The notes under the pieces: model-generated | Databases searched by the model: none | What the model was told of the DNA's origin: nothing | What the model saw: the letters and a program-made list of their open reading frames with translations, nothing else | Shown here: positions 1 through 8,309 of the stretch, piece after piece | Layout of the letters: every line of letters starts with the position of its first letter | Numbering within the stretch: position 1 is the first letter of the stretch | Source of the DNA: Pseudoalteromonas ulvae UL12 | GTDB lineage: Bacteria; Pseudomonadota; Gammaproteobacteria; Enterobacterales; Alteromonadaceae | Reading direction: 5' to 3' | Length of the DNA: 64,000 nucleotides | Assembly: GCF_014925405.1 (NCBI RefSeq) | Contig: NZ_AQHJ01000021.1 | Coordinates: 1 to 64,000 of the forward strand | Made by a program: the position numbers and the translations under genes

Positions 1-120
1 CCCACGTTGTAGCTCTGCAAGCGTCCTGATTCAATTGCTACATATCGCCCACGTTGTAGCTCTGCAAGAGTCCGGATTCAATTACTACAAATCGCCCACC
101 AATTAAGTGCTACAAGAGTA
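1..120. repeat. 47-bp tandem iteron-like repeats (putative replication origin)
   Basis: Two tandem copies of a 47-bp unit, 1-47 and 48-94, differ at about five positions; both begin CCCACGTTGTAGCTCTGCAAG. A degenerate third copy starts at 95 (CCCACC...GCTACAAGAG). They lie directly upstream of a Rep_3 initiator, the usual place for iterons bound by such initiators. The array probably continues beyond the window's left edge. An origin role is inferred from position and family. Confidence 0.7.
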
Positions 121-192
121 AAAAAAGTGTAGTAATAGGTTTGTTAATATGAAATACTACATGAAACAAATGATTTGTAGTAATAAAAAGGT
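121..192 (+). promoter_or_regulatory. rep promoter/operator region with TGTAGTAAT words
   Basis: The 70 bases before rep contain TGTAGTAAT at 128-136 and 176-184 and the inverted word ATACTACA at 154-161. The same words are related to the CTACA/TGTAG core of the 47-bp repeats. Inverted copies of iteron cores at rep promoters commonly serve initiator autoregulation; that role is inferred here. Confidence 0.45.
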
Positions 193-897
193 ATGACCAT
201 GAGCGAACAGGTACTTTATAGAAATCCATTAATATCACAAGAGATAGGCGATTCTAAGGCGTTACTTCATTCCAGGCATACCATGTCTAAAGACGAAGGA
301 CGCATTTTGTTAATGTGTTTAGAGCGAATGAACAGAGATGGTGAAAGCGCTAATGGAGAGTATTGGTTCAATGCATCGGATTATTGTGAAATTTTTGATA
401 TTTCTAGGAGGGAGGCTGTCAGAGATATAAAAGCAGCGATTGATAACTTAGCTGAGCGTTGGGTGCATATTAAGGATGGCGATCACGAAGTTTCAATGCG
501 TTGGATTGGTAAGAAGATGAAAAATGTAAAACAAGGAAAGTACGGTGTTGTCTTTTGGCCTGAAATACTTCCCTATTTACATGATTTATCAGACCAGTTA
601 GCTGCTCCACTTCCTTGGTTGGCTGCAATGAGTAACATCAACAATCAGCGTATTCTTCGTTGGATAAATGAGGCTCGTAGTAATGACCTGCAGTGCCTAG
701 AAATGACGCTGGATGATATAAGGTACGGCCTTGATATTAGAGAAGTAAAATCGTATTCAATTTACAACAACTTGAAGAGACGAATAGTTGAGCCAGCTAT
801 TGAAAATATTAATTTGGGAACCGGCATTGAATTGACATTTGAAGAAATTAAAGAATCAAGGAAAGTGGTTGGTTTAAAATTTTACTGGGAAAAATAG
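193..897 (+). CDS. Rep_3-family plasmid replication initiator
   Basis: A 234-residue protein of the RepB/RepE (Rep_3) superfamily, normally a double winged-helix protein that binds iterons and opens the plasmid origin. Visible family features are the N-terminal NPLISQEIGDSKALLHSRHT segment, the central DISRREAVRDIKAAIDNL region, and the C-terminal YSIYNNLKRRIVEPAIENIN helix followed by a basic GLKFYWEK end. Length is typical. The AAGG at 188-191 is better spaced for ATG 199 than for ATG 193, so the mature start may be two codons later. Iteron-like repeats immediately upstream support the call. Confidence 0.9.
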   Translation: MTMSEQVLYRNPLISQEIGDSKALLHSRHTMSKDEGRILLMCLERMNRDGESANGEYWFNASDYCEIFDISRREAVRDIKAAIDNLAERWVHIKDGDHEVSMRWIGKKMKNVKQGKYGVVFWPEILPYLHDLSDQLAAPLPWLAAMSNINNQRILRWINEARSNDLQCLEMTLDDIRYGLDIREVKSYSIYNNLKRRIVEPAIENINLGTGIELTFEEIKESRKVVGLKFYWEK

Positions 898-1240
898 TAA
901 ATACTACAGATTGCCTCATTAAATCGTGGGTGAAAAGTAGTATTTAATGGATCCGTATTGATCTCCTATAGCATCTATTATTAATCTTGTATTAAATAGG
1001 ATAAGGATTGGAAAAAGAATAAAAAATAGTAATCAATAAAAAACAAAGCCTCGCGCTAACGAGGCTATTTGTTCGATAAGCAACATACCGTTAGAAACCG
1101 ATAGGTAATTGGTAAGTAACTAATCTAAGTTTGACACCTCAGATTTTAGACTTCCACAACCTAGCGGTCAAGTTTCTTTTACCTAAAAAAAGAGAATGAC
1201 ATGACTAGAATAATCATGCGCTCTTACTCTATGGAAATGA
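898..1240. other. intergenic region after rep: inverted rep words, hairpin, primase leader
   Basis: No long gene is present. Just after rep stand the words TAGTAAATACTAC (897-909) and AAGTAGTATTT, related to the rep control words. A hairpin occurs at 1047-1066. A TTGACA-like -35 lies near 1130, and AAAGAGAATGAC precedes ATG 1201. That ATG opens a 20-codon frame ending at TAG 1261-1263, overlapping the start of the primase gene. Confidence 0.4.
1047..1072 (+). terminator. possible Rho-independent terminator downstream of rep
   Basis: AGCCTCG (1047-1053) pairs with CGAGGCT (1060-1066) around a 6-nt loop, followed by ATTTGTT. The T tract is weak, so termination efficiency is uncertain. Confidence 0.5.
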
Positions 1241-2674
1241 GTGAAAGTGCTAAATACAGGTAGCGTATTAAATCAAACAACGCTTTATAAGCGTTGTTCA
1301 CCTACAAACTTTAATGCATCAATGGGAATAGGCCAAGAGGCCAATTGCCGGTATGTGTGGTCATATAGGATCAAAGAGGGGAATTCCCCTTGGAGAGCCA
1401 TTGGTCATAGACAGTCGGGCAAAAGTACCACCACCTTATCTAAATTTTACCTCGATGCATCGATAGGTAGAGATTGCTCGATTGATTGTTTTATTTCACC
1501 TAACCAATTTTTTGACTGGAGAAATACGAAGCAATTAGCGTCTTTACATGCAAATTGGTTGGAAATAGATATAAACAGTCCTGCCGGTGTAACTAGAGAA
1601 AATAAGAAATCACTGACTCCTGAAGAAGAAAGCGAAGTTATAAAAGAGGTCTTTGGCCAATTACAGTTGGCAGAAGTGCCTATGCCTACTGGCTATGTGT
1701 TATCAGGTTCTGGAGGTGTGCATTTATATTGGATGTATCCAGGTGTTGAGGCATATAAATGGAGAATAAATTCGTGGAGAGATATTACTTCAAAACTGGT
1801 AAGTAAACTGAATGGTGGAAAAAACTGGCATGTTGATTTGGGAGCCAGTAAAGATCCGGCTCGTGTTTTAAGAATGCCAGGAACAAAACATGGATCTACA
1901 AGGAGAACGGTCGAGTATTATGATGGTGGCCATACCTATGATTTCGAAGATCTGGCAAAACAGCTTGGGGTTAAAATAACCAAGCCAACGCACTTAAAGC
2001 TAGTTACGCAACCAAAAAAAGAAACTCAAGCAAGAAAGGCTAAGACTCCAAAAGCAAAATCGGATAACCCCCCCAATTCTGGAAAGCATACTATAGGTCA
2101 GTGGTGGTTCAAGATATACACTAATGTTCTGCAGCACATCCAAAAAAATCCCGTAAAAGAAGGTATGAGGGATAGCGCAGCCTTTATAATTTACGTGGCT
2201 CTAAGGCATATTCAAGATGCCGACTCTGCATTTAATCGAGTTCGCCAAATTAATGAGAGGTTGATAGGCCTTACAGACGATGAACTTGCTAGATATTTAA
2301 AAACTGCCCAAAACACACTCTATAAATATAAAAAGGATTCAATTTCAGAATACCTTTCAAGGCAATTAGGAATGGATACATCCTTCCTATACCAAAGCAA
2401 GACCAAACTAACTCCCGAAGAAGTAGCTATCGCAAGGAAAGCCTCTGCATTAACTACAGCTAAGAGAAAAGCAGAAGGGACTCTTTCACGCATCTTGAAA
2501 GCGGCGAGAGAGCTTCTGAGCGACCAATCACCACTTACCCAAACCTCTGTTGCCGCGATTTGTGGTCGGAGCGAACGGACAGTGCGTCGTTATTGGAAAG
2601 AGTTATTGGATCATCCGGTCATTAGGTGCGCTTCTATATATTCCCCCCCAAAAGAATGTCCGGTAGCTGTGTAA
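1241..2674 (+). CDS. AEP-type (RepB'-like) DNA primase / replication protein
   Basis: A 477-residue protein with archaeo-eukaryotic primase features: WLEIDIN near residue 107 (acidic metal-binding motif), SGSGGVHLYWMY near 154-165, and ARVLRMPGTKHGS near 207-219. This pattern is typical of plasmid and phage replication primases. A basic linker (about 245-275) precedes a C-terminal region with a helix-turn-helix-like stretch, VAAICGRSERTVRRYWKEL (about 437-455), suggesting DNA binding. The first in-frame start after a stop at 1238 is GTG 1241; ATG 1322 is an internal alternative. It follows the initiator and probably primes plasmid replication. Confident in the primase class, less so in the start. 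Confidence 0.75.
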   Translation: MKVLNTGSVLNQTTLYKRCSPTNFNASMGIGQEANCRYVWSYRIKEGNSPWRAIGHRQSGKSTTTLSKFYLDASIGRDCSIDCFISPNQFFDWRNTKQLASLHANWLEIDINSPAGVTRENKKSLTPEEESEVIKEVFGQLQLAEVPMPTGYVLSGSGGVHLYWMYPGVEAYKWRINSWRDITSKLVSKLNGGKNWHVDLGASKDPARVLRMPGTKHGSTRRTVEYYDGGHTYDFEDLAKQLGVKITKPTHLKLVTQPKKETQARKAKTPKAKSDNPPNSGKHTIGQWWFKIYTNVLQHIQKNPVKEGMRDSAAFIIYVALRHIQDADSAFNRVRQINERLIGLTDDELARYLKTAQNTLYKYKKDSISEYLSRQLGMDTSFLYQSKTKLTPEEVAIARKASALTTAKRKAEGTLSRILKAARELLSDQSPLTQTSVAAICGRSERTVRRYWKELLDHPVIRCASIYSPPKECPVAV

Positions 2675-2763
2675 TGAGACTAAAAAATAAAGATCTACAA
2701 AAAAGATTGTTATTACTTTGGGCCTGTGGAGTTAGTGGTTTAAAACGAGAGTGTGGTCATGGC

Positions 2764-2810
2764 ATGTGGGTAACTTAGTGGTAGGCTTGCCTTCCACAAG
2801 TTATCCATGT
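2764..2810. repeat. long imperfect hairpin, about 20-bp stem
   Basis: The arms 2764-2785 and 2790-2810 pair with a few wobbles, one bulge and a CTTG loop. There is no T tract, so it is not a normal terminator. The words GTGGGTAACT (2766-2775) and AGTTATCCAT (2799-2808) are the same two words that end and begin the 65-bp repeat at 55.9 and 63.2 kb, here in swapped order. Confidence 0.6.
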
Positions 2811-2871
2811 GTCTGTCCATGCGGTAGTTTGTTACGCGAAGCGGAAAACCACAAATCCATAGGTCTTCTTT

Positions 2872-2885
2872 TTCTACATGTAGAA
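2872..2885. repeat. dispersed palindrome TTCTACATGTAGAA, copy 1
   Basis: Perfect 14-bp palindrome upstream of the EAL gene. It is one of eight perfect copies and two one-base variants spread over the window. Probably a DNA-binding site of a plasmid-wide regulator or segregation protein (inference). Confidence 0.75.
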
Positions 2886-2960
2886 TTTTTTTCATTAATA
2901 CTTTGAGTCTATTTGTAGTGGTAAAATTTTCATCATTATAAATAGGGTGGTTAGTCAGGT

Positions 2961-3689
2961 ATGGCGCTAGACAATATTGAAAAATTACAAGTAGGATCGT
3001 TTGGCTATGTCTTTCAACCTATCGTTAACTCTAATAAGTGCATTGTTGGGTTTGAGGCTTTGGCTCGTTGTAGTGCCGCTATGAATATGTCGGTATATCA
3101 AGGCTCTGCTAGTTTAATTTCATTAGTCCCTTTTAAAACGCAGTGTCATGAGTTCTTTAGGTCTGTTAGTCAATTAGTTCAGCTTTACGGGTCTTCTTAT
3201 CATTATGCCTTTAATATTGAACCAAGTGACTGTAAAGAAGATAGTATCTGGTTACTTGTTAAGTTAGCACAGGCTTACGGTGTTCCTTGTTCCTGTATCG
3301 AGCTTGAGATTATTGAATCTTCTAGAACTTCTCTTTCCATTCCAGCTTTAAAATTAGCTAAAGAATTTGGTTTTACATTGGTTTTAGATGACTTTGGGGT
3401 AGGTTACTCAAATGTTGAGTCTTTGTTAGACTATCCTTTCGACAGAGTTAAGTTCGACAAAGTATTTACTTTAAATCAAGGTGAACGCTTACCAAGTCAA
3501 TTATTAAGCGCGGTTCATAAGGTAGTACAGGCTTGTGGATTTAGTACTGTTATTGAAGGTGTTGAATCTAAGAGCCTAATGGATTTTGCTGTAGGACTAT
3601 CTGCTGATTTTTACCAGGGCTTTTTATTTGGTCGTGGTGATAGCCTGGAAGATATGTTAAACGTACCCCTTAATATAGAGTGTAAGTAA
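2961..3689 (+). CDS. EAL-domain cyclic-di-GMP phosphodiesterase
   Basis: A stand-alone EAL domain of 242 residues with no transmembrane or sensory part. The catalytic set appears complete: E32-A-L in FEALAR, N85 in FNIEPSD, E116/E119 in ELEIIES, D143-D144 in DDFGVGYS, K164 in VKFDK, E199/E202 in IEGVE and Q219 in YQGFLFGR. It should hydrolyse c-di-GMP to pGpG in the cytoplasm. It sits between replication genes and ends 3 bases before the next start, so it is co-transcribed with the Toprim gene. Lowering c-di-GMP could favour motility or pilus states during transfer (inference). Start ATG 2961 follows AGGGTGG. Confidence 0.85.
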   Translation: MALDNIEKLQVGSFGYVFQPIVNSNKCIVGFEALARCSAAMNMSVYQGSASLISLVPFKTQCHEFFRSVSQLVQLYGSSYHYAFNIEPSDCKEDSIWLLVKLAQAYGVPCSCIELEIIESSRTSLSIPALKLAKEFGFTLVLDDFGVGYSNVESLLDYPFDRVKFDKVFTLNQGERLPSQLLSAVHKVVQACGFSTVIEGVESKSLMDFAVGLSADFYQGFLFGRGDSLEDMLNVPLNIECK

Positions 3690-3692
3690 TCG

Positions 3693-4784
3693 ATGGAAAG
3701 TAATAAAACATTTAAAGAGTGGATAGCTGAGCGTTATCCTTCACTTAATGACAAGGTTGAAGCTTGTTATAAAGAATTGGTAGACGGTGCCAACGTCGTT
3801 GATATCGATTTTGCAGGTTGTTCATTGAGTCCTGGTAAGCTACGGCATAAAGATATTGCTGTGAATAGCGCAGATTCAAAAGGACGGTGTAGGGTATATT
3901 TCAATATTAAAGATTACAATGGGGATCAGTTTCCTCATTTTGTATTCCAAAATTTTCGAGCTTCTTATTCGGATCCATCATCCGGTAAATCTATTCCATC
4001 GGTTGTGAATACAGTTGGTATTTTGTTTGAACAATATCAGTCAGGTTCCTCCTTGCGAAAAAATAGTTATAAAGCTGCTATTCATAAAGCAAAACCTGCA
4101 GTTAATCGTATGACTCTAGTAAATGAACAGCGGCGCTGGTTCTCTAAACTGTTTAAGTACGGTGAAAAGGGTCGTGAAAGTATGTACTTTCACAAAAAAG
4201 GTATTTTGAAAGAATGGATTTTAGAAGATCCTCTGTTAGATTTTAGACTCGGTTATTCTCGTCGCTACGGCCAATATTGCGCCCTCCCATTTAGGTATTT
4301 GCATCAAGATACTTTCATGGGGTTTCAACGTATATATGATACCGGTGAAAAAATTATGATGAAGGAATTTGATCCTACCGGACTTTGCTTTTACTTCCCT
4401 TCAGATGAATTGGCGATTGAACCATCTACTTTAAAAACAGTTATCCTTCAGGAAGGAGGTGCAAACGCTTTATTGGCCCATTTTATGAGTAAGCAATTAG
4501 GATTAAAAGCGCTTGCGAATGTTGGTGGTTTGTATGCTGATAACTTACCCGTTCTTGCTGAAATATTGGCTACTGAATTGCCTAATGTAGAAAAAATACT
4601 GCTTATTTACGACAACGATGATAATCATAAAGGGCAAGTTATCGCTAATAGATGTAAAGAAATATGCCCTAGGATTCATATTGATACTTTCGAAAGAAAT
4701 GATATTGCGGCTATGGTTGCTGGTTTTAATTATGAATACGCCAAGAAAGAGTTCGTTCTGATGCTTAAAAAAGCATTTAGTTGA
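3693..4784 (+). CDS. Toprim-domain primase-like protein
   Basis: A 363-residue protein. The N-terminal part (FKEWIAERYPSLNDKVEACYKELVDGA) resembles the start of conjugative TraC-type primases. The C-terminal Toprim domain shows VILQEGGANALL (about 252-263, catalytic Glu) and LLIYDNDDNHKG (about 303-314, the DxD motif). The region between has GFQRIYDTGEKIMMKEFDPTG, matching the usual strand before Toprim in such primases. The likely role is primer synthesis on transferred or replicating single strands. It starts three bases after the EAL stop. No zinc finger or helicase domain is visible. Confidence 0.7.
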   Translation: MESNKTFKEWIAERYPSLNDKVEACYKELVDGANVVDIDFAGCSLSPGKLRHKDIAVNSADSKGRCRVYFNIKDYNGDQFPHFVFQNFRASYSDPSSGKSIPSVVNTVGILFEQYQSGSSLRKNSYKAAIHKAKPAVNRMTLVNEQRRWFSKLFKYGEKGRESMYFHKKGILKEWILEDPLLDFRLGYSRRYGQYCALPFRYLHQDTFMGFQRIYDTGEKIMMKEFDPTGLCFYFPSDELAIEPSTLKTVILQEGGANALLAHFMSKQLGLKALANVGGLYADNLPVLAEILATELPNVEKILLIYDNDDNHKGQVIANRCKEICPRIHIDTFERNDIAAMVAGFNYEYAKKEFVLMLKKAFS

Positions 4785-4819
4785 TGAAAAATGAAAAAAG
4801 GACTTTTAATAGGCTATAA

Positions 4820-4835
4820 ATTCATTATAATGAAT
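4820..4835. promoter_or_regulatory. palindromic operator ATTCATTATAATGAAT before parA
   Basis: Perfect 16-bp palindrome with an embedded TATAAT, so it probably overlaps the -10 box of the parA promoter. The same 16 bp, extended to 26 bp, recurs before the 8353 gene. A repressor that covers the promoter, possibly ParA or ParB themselves, is inferred. Confidence 0.6.
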
Positions 4836-4844
4836 AAAGTAAAA

Positions 4845-4858
4845 TTCTACATGAAGAA
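4845..4858. repeat. dispersed palindrome, one-base variant (TTCTACATGAAGAA), copy 2
   Basis: It differs from the consensus by one base and lies directly upstream of the parA start, where centromere or operator sites of partition systems are often found. Confidence 0.65.
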
Positions 4859-4873
4859 TTTAGAGGAACTTTC

Positions 4874-5716
4874 ATGGCTGGGAAAATAACTAATATCGGC
4901 TTCCAGAAGGGAGGCGTAAATAAGACAACTTTAGCTGTACAGTTGGGGTTGTATACCGCTGAACAAAACAAAACCGTATTGATAATCGACGGTGATGCTC
5001 AAGAAGATTCTAGTCGCTTACTTGGTAAGCCTGATAATTATGATGGGTTGTGTTCTGACTCCTTGTTTACCATGAGTCCTGAAGAATTTCAGGCAAGTTG
5101 GGAGCGAGGCGAGCGTCCTATTTTACCAGTCAGAAATTGGGGGTGTAGACTTCCGGAAGATGTTGAGAGTATAGGTGAGTTAATGCATTTTGTACCTGCC
5201 AGTGCGGGTGCTATGGCTAATATTAACGAAAGTAAAGATAAGTCTTATGTGTCAAACTTTAAGGCTAACGTTGCTTTTCTGGCTACCCAATATGATCACC
5301 TATATGTTGATACTCCCCCGCAATTAGGACTTGTTCAATATGCGAGTTTATGTGCGTGTACAAGTACTGTGATGCCTCTTATTTGCGATTTTGATACTTG
5401 TGGCAAAGATAAAGTGACTAAATATTTCGCTCTCTATAACGCTGCTAAAAAATTGCACAACCCGCAACTTAAGTTGCCGGTTGTTGTGCTTTCGTCAGTT
5501 GATGCCCGAGGTAAAATCGTGAAACGTTTTATTGATTGGGCTAGGGCTTCATTCAAAACAAACCTAACAAACAAATATATCGAATATTCAACGGCGTTGA
5601 ATAATGCGAAAGATGAGCGTCGAGCTATATGGTTTAAACCAGCCAGCGGCAATGACAGAACGAAAGGTGCGGCGTATCGTCGTGTCATTACAGATATTTA
5701 TGAAAGATTGGTCTAG
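4874..5716 (+). CDS. parA: ParA-family partition ATPase
   Basis: A 280-residue ParA/Soj-type ATPase that segregates plasmid copies with ParB. It has the deviant Walker A signature KGGVNKTT (residues 12-19), with Asn replacing the usual second Gly, then LIIDGDAQ (about 37-44, Walker A') and YVDTPPQLG (about 146-154, Walker B). No N-terminal DNA-binding domain is present, so it is a small type Ib-like or Soj-like form. parB begins eight bases after the stop, forming a parAB operon. The promoter region carries two palindromes that may mediate autoregulation. Confidence 0.88.
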   Translation: MAGKITNIGFQKGGVNKTTLAVQLGLYTAEQNKTVLIIDGDAQEDSSRLLGKPDNYDGLCSDSLFTMSPEEFQASWERGERPILPVRNWGCRLPEDVESIGELMHFVPASAGAMANINESKDKSYVSNFKANVAFLATQYDHLYVDTPPQLGLVQYASLCACTSTVMPLICDFDTCGKDKVTKYFALYNAAKKLHNPQLKLPVVVLSSVDARGKIVKRFIDWARASFKTNLTNKYIEYSTALNNAKDERRAIWFKPASGNDRTKGAAYRRVITDIYERLV

Positions 5717-5724
5717 GAGGTATT

Positions 5725-6942
5725 ATGGCTGGTGTTAGTAACGATGCTGATGCATTAGATTTTGATTCGCTTTTGGCAGAAGGTGAAGGAATGATGGGAT
5801 CCTCGGCTGAGAAAGATCAAAGTGAGCGAGTGTTGGATATTGAGCTTGGTCGTATTCGTCCTTTCGAGCTGAATAGGGCCTTAACTGAAGAGCAGGTTAA
5901 AAAAGCTGCTGAAGAACTGGCTGCTGAAGACTGGGTATTATTGCATCCGGTAGTACTTGTTCCTGATGATTCGGGAAAGGCCGATTATGTTGTTATTTCA
6001 GGTGAAAAACGATGGAGGGCATTCCGTCACGGCGGGATGGAAACTATTAAAAGCCGTATTTTTGAAGGTATGACAGCAAGGGAGCTTCACCGTAAAAATA
6101 TTAAAGCTAATACTGAGATAGAAGAAGAGGATTTACCTACTCTTGCTGTTCGAATAAAGGTGTATAAAGAGACACATAATCTTAGTAACAAAGAAGTTTC
6201 TGAAGATTTTAAAAAGTCTCAAGGCTATATCAGTGACTATATCAATCATTTCAGTCAACTTAGGGAAATACCATTAGTCAGAGATATCTATGATGTAGAT
6301 GGTGTGACAGACATGCTTCTTTTGAAACACTTGATAATGATCCATAAAAAAAGTGATTCTGCCGCCCGAAGCATTGTAGGGTTCGGAAAAGCCAATGGTT
6401 GCTTCAATCGTGATTTTGTCCTTGGTGCTTATAAATTAGATTTGTATGGAGATATCGAAGCACAGCTTAGAACTTGGTTGGCCAACGGGCTAACTAAAGA
6501 AGCTTTAAATCAAGCGATGAATGAAGAGGGGGAGTTGACTAGTCCTAGCTCTGCTATTGATGATAAATCAAGCGCTAATATTTCGCCAGGTAAGCAGAAA
6601 GACGAAGAACAGTTAGATATTGAAGATGCTATTAATTCAGATATTGAAGGTATACATAAAGGTGGTTCTGGTGATGAGTATGAAGAAGAGCCTCAAGGTG
6701 ATGATATAGGTGGGTCTGAAGATGACGACTTTGATGAGCATGAAGAAGATGTTGAAAGTGGAAGTCCGGTTAAAAAACGAGCTTTATCCAAAGCGGAGAT
6801 AAGCGTTCAATATGAAGGTGATAATTATTTTCTTGCCTTAGATCTTGTTGCCGATGAAGAAGATAAAATAGTCATACGTTCAGTTTCGGGAAAACTCAGC
6901 GTTGTTGATCCTGCTTTAGTCAAAATTAGCTATGTAAGTTAA
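5725..6942 (+). CDS. parB: ParB-family partition protein (centromere binding)
   Basis: A 405-residue ParB/Spo0J-like protein. The N-terminal nuclease-like domain includes RIRPFELNRAL and the GEKRWRAF box (about 93-100), the CTP-binding ERR-like motif. A helix-turn-helix region, LSNKEVSEDFKKSQGYISDYINHF, lies near 153-176. A long acidic, Gly-rich linker (about 290-350) leads to a short beta-rich C-terminal domain, IVIRSVSGKLSVV. It follows parA by 8 bases with an AGGAGG ribosome site. It is the leading candidate to bind the dispersed 14-bp palindrome, but nothing here proves that. Confidence 0.87.
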   Translation: MAGVSNDADALDFDSLLAEGEGMMGSSAEKDQSERVLDIELGRIRPFELNRALTEEQVKKAAEELAAEDWVLLHPVVLVPDDSGKADYVVISGEKRWRAFRHGGMETIKSRIFEGMTARELHRKNIKANTEIEEEDLPTLAVRIKVYKETHNLSNKEVSEDFKKSQGYISDYINHFSQLREIPLVRDIYDVDGVTDMLLLKHLIMIHKKSDSAARSIVGFGKANGCFNRDFVLGAYKLDLYGDIEAQLRTWLANGLTKEALNQAMNEEGELTSPSSAIDDKSSANISPGKQKDEEQLDIEDAINSDIEGIHKGGSGDEYEEEPQGDDIGGSEDDDFDEHEEDVESGSPVKKRALSKAEISVQYEGDNYFLALDLVADEEDKIVIRSVSGKLSVVDPALVKISYVS

Positions 6943-6964
6943 TTAACATCATCAATAACTGTTT

Positions 6965-6993
6965 AGCCCCGTCGGATTACGGGGCTTTTTTTT
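6965..6993 (+). terminator. Rho-independent terminator after parAB
   Basis: AGCCCCGT...ACGGGGCT stem (6965-6986) followed by seven or more T. It ends the maintenance operon. Confidence 0.88.
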
Positions 6994-7069
6994 ATTTCTG
7001 GCTCCAACCTATTGAACTAAGCGGTCTATATTAGATCATTCTTAATTTATCGGTGGTAAAAAGGGGCGC

Positions 7070-7486
7070 ATGTTAATTTCTAATCGTGACTTAGCTTTTG
7101 CAGTACTTGGTTATATTCGAGATATAGATGCATATCTACTTGGAGAACACGAAGTTGAGTTTAGTCGGCTGATAAAAACATTACCGTATAGAAGTGATGT
7201 TAGCGCTAATCGTATTTCAAAATTAATTTCAGATAGCCCGTTGTCTAGGTATCGGTTCAAATTGTTAAAAATGAATAAGGTTGTTGGTGAGTGGAAACCT
7301 TTTGTAAGTGAGCAAACCTTCAATAGCATTAGAGATAATTTTAATGTTGAAGTTTCTTATATGGGTGATAGTGGATGTGTTACAAATCAAAACATCATGG
7401 CTTTTAACTGTGTAAACTGGTGTAGAAAATATGTGGTTAGAGGTGTGAATAGTGATATTCAGGGGTTGGTAAATGTCGTGGGCTGA
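7070..7486 (+). CDS. hypothetical protein, first gene after parB
   Basis: A 138-residue protein that I do not recognise. It has no signal peptide or membrane segment. The N-terminal half (SNRDLAFAVLGYIRDIDAYLLGEHEVEFSRLIKTLPYRSDVSANRISKLI) is predicted helical and could be a small DNA-binding or regulatory fold. Its start follows AAAAAGGGG at good spacing. The next gene starts inside its last codons, so the two are translationally coupled. In pKLC102-like elements, short unknown genes follow soj/parB in the same place; function unknown. Confidence 0.6.
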   Translation: MLISNRDLAFAVLGYIRDIDAYLLGEHEVEFSRLIKTLPYRSDVSANRISKLISDSPLSRYRFKLLKMNKVVGEWKPFVSEQTFNSIRDNFNVEVSYMGDSGCVTNQNIMAFNCVNWCRKYVVRGVNSDIQGLVNVVG

Positions 7487-8285
7487 TAAAGTATTTTGGC
7501 GTAAATCTAAAAAAGATATTAACGCTAATAAAGAAAAGTTAGTAAAGCTTAGAAGGCAGTTGTTGAATTTAAGCGGTATATCTGATTCTACGTTTGATAA
7601 ATTACTATCTGGTGTGCTCGAAGATATTATTGGCCATGTAGATTTAGATAACTTTCACCATATGCTTTCAGATATAATCGCTGATGAATATTTTTATAAA
7701 GAAAGCCGAAAAGCAAGTTTTTATCTCGCGGTGTGTTTAGTAGGTAGTGAAGCGGCTGCTAAATCCAAAATCGAAAAAGATGGTGTGAACGGGGTTAAAC
7801 ATCATGTTGAAATACTGACTATTTCTTTATTTCACACTATTATTTCGAAGACGCCCGAAGGTTACAATTGGATTGGTCAATATACTGGGCTAATGAAAGA
7901 AGTCTGGTTATATCTAAAAGCAAAGCGCGGCAGGTTCGTGTCGTATATGGAAATTCTACATGTAGAAAGTGGCTCAACAATGGAAGTTGAGATCGATAAG
8001 GAAGTTAATCATGGAGGTGATGATAACGAAATAGATGACGATTTCAGCGCTGAAACAGATGATGAAATCGGTTCTCTGTTGTCTGGTGGTGATGTTATGG
8101 CTGAAACCGATGAAGATGTTCTTAATCAAATTTATGACGATAGAGAAGATGTCGGTACTGAGTCAAACATAGAGCCTGAACCAAGTGTAGAGCCGGAAGT
8201 AACTATTGATGAAGAAGAACAAGAAGATGACAAAACTGAAGGTGAAATACCTGATGTATTGGATGTGTCATCGCTGCTTAAATAA
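7473..8285 (+). CDS. hypothetical protein with acidic C-terminal tail
   Basis: A 270-residue cytoplasmic protein that I cannot assign. Residues 1-165 are mixed helical (EKLVKLRRQLLNL, HHMLSDIIADEYF), and residues 175-265 form a strongly acidic low-complexity tail ending DVLDVSSLLK. The gene overlaps the previous one by 14 bases. A perfect copy of the 14-bp palindrome lies in its coding sequence (7954-7967), where it encodes ILHVE. Acidic tails suggest protein-protein contact or DNA mimicry, but this is not demonstrable from sequence alone. Confidence 0.6.
   Translation: MSWADKVFWRKSKKDINANKEKLVKLRRQLLNLSGISDSTFDKLLSGVLEDIIGHVDLDNFHHMLSDIIADEYFYKESRKASFYLAVCLVGSEAAAKSKIEKDGVNGVKHHVEILTISLFHTIISKTPEGYNWIGQYTGLMKEVWLYLKAKRGRFVSYMEILHVESGSTMEVEIDKEVNHGGDDNEIDDDFSAETDDEIGSLLSGGDVMAETDEDVLNQIYDDREDVGTESNIEPEPSVEPEVTIDEEEQEDDKTEGEIPDVLDVSSLLK
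7954..7967. repeat. dispersed palindrome TTCTACATGTAGAA, copy 3 (intragenic)
   Basis: Perfect copy inside the 7473-8285 gene, far from any start codon, so a simple promoter-operator role is unlikely for this copy. Confidence 0.75.
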
Positions 8286-8309
8286 TCAAAATAATTATTT
8301 CCATTCCTC

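Larger units (their letters stand above)
2675..2960. other. intergenic region with long hairpin and dispersed palindrome
   Basis: No gene seen. The region contains a long hairpin (2764-2810), TTATCCAT and TTACCCACA-like words resembling imperfect DnaA boxes, and a perfect copy of the dispersed palindrome at 2872-2885. A sequence TCATTATAAA near 2931-2941 resembles half of the operator found before parA and may include the -10 box for the EAL gene. It could hold an origin-linked or incompatibility function; that is inference. Confidence 0.35.

Noticed and set aside
4874..5716. ParA as inactive because Walker A reads KGGVNKTT
   Set aside because: Both signature lysines and the later Asp motifs are intact; the Gly-to-Asn change alone does not show loss of function.
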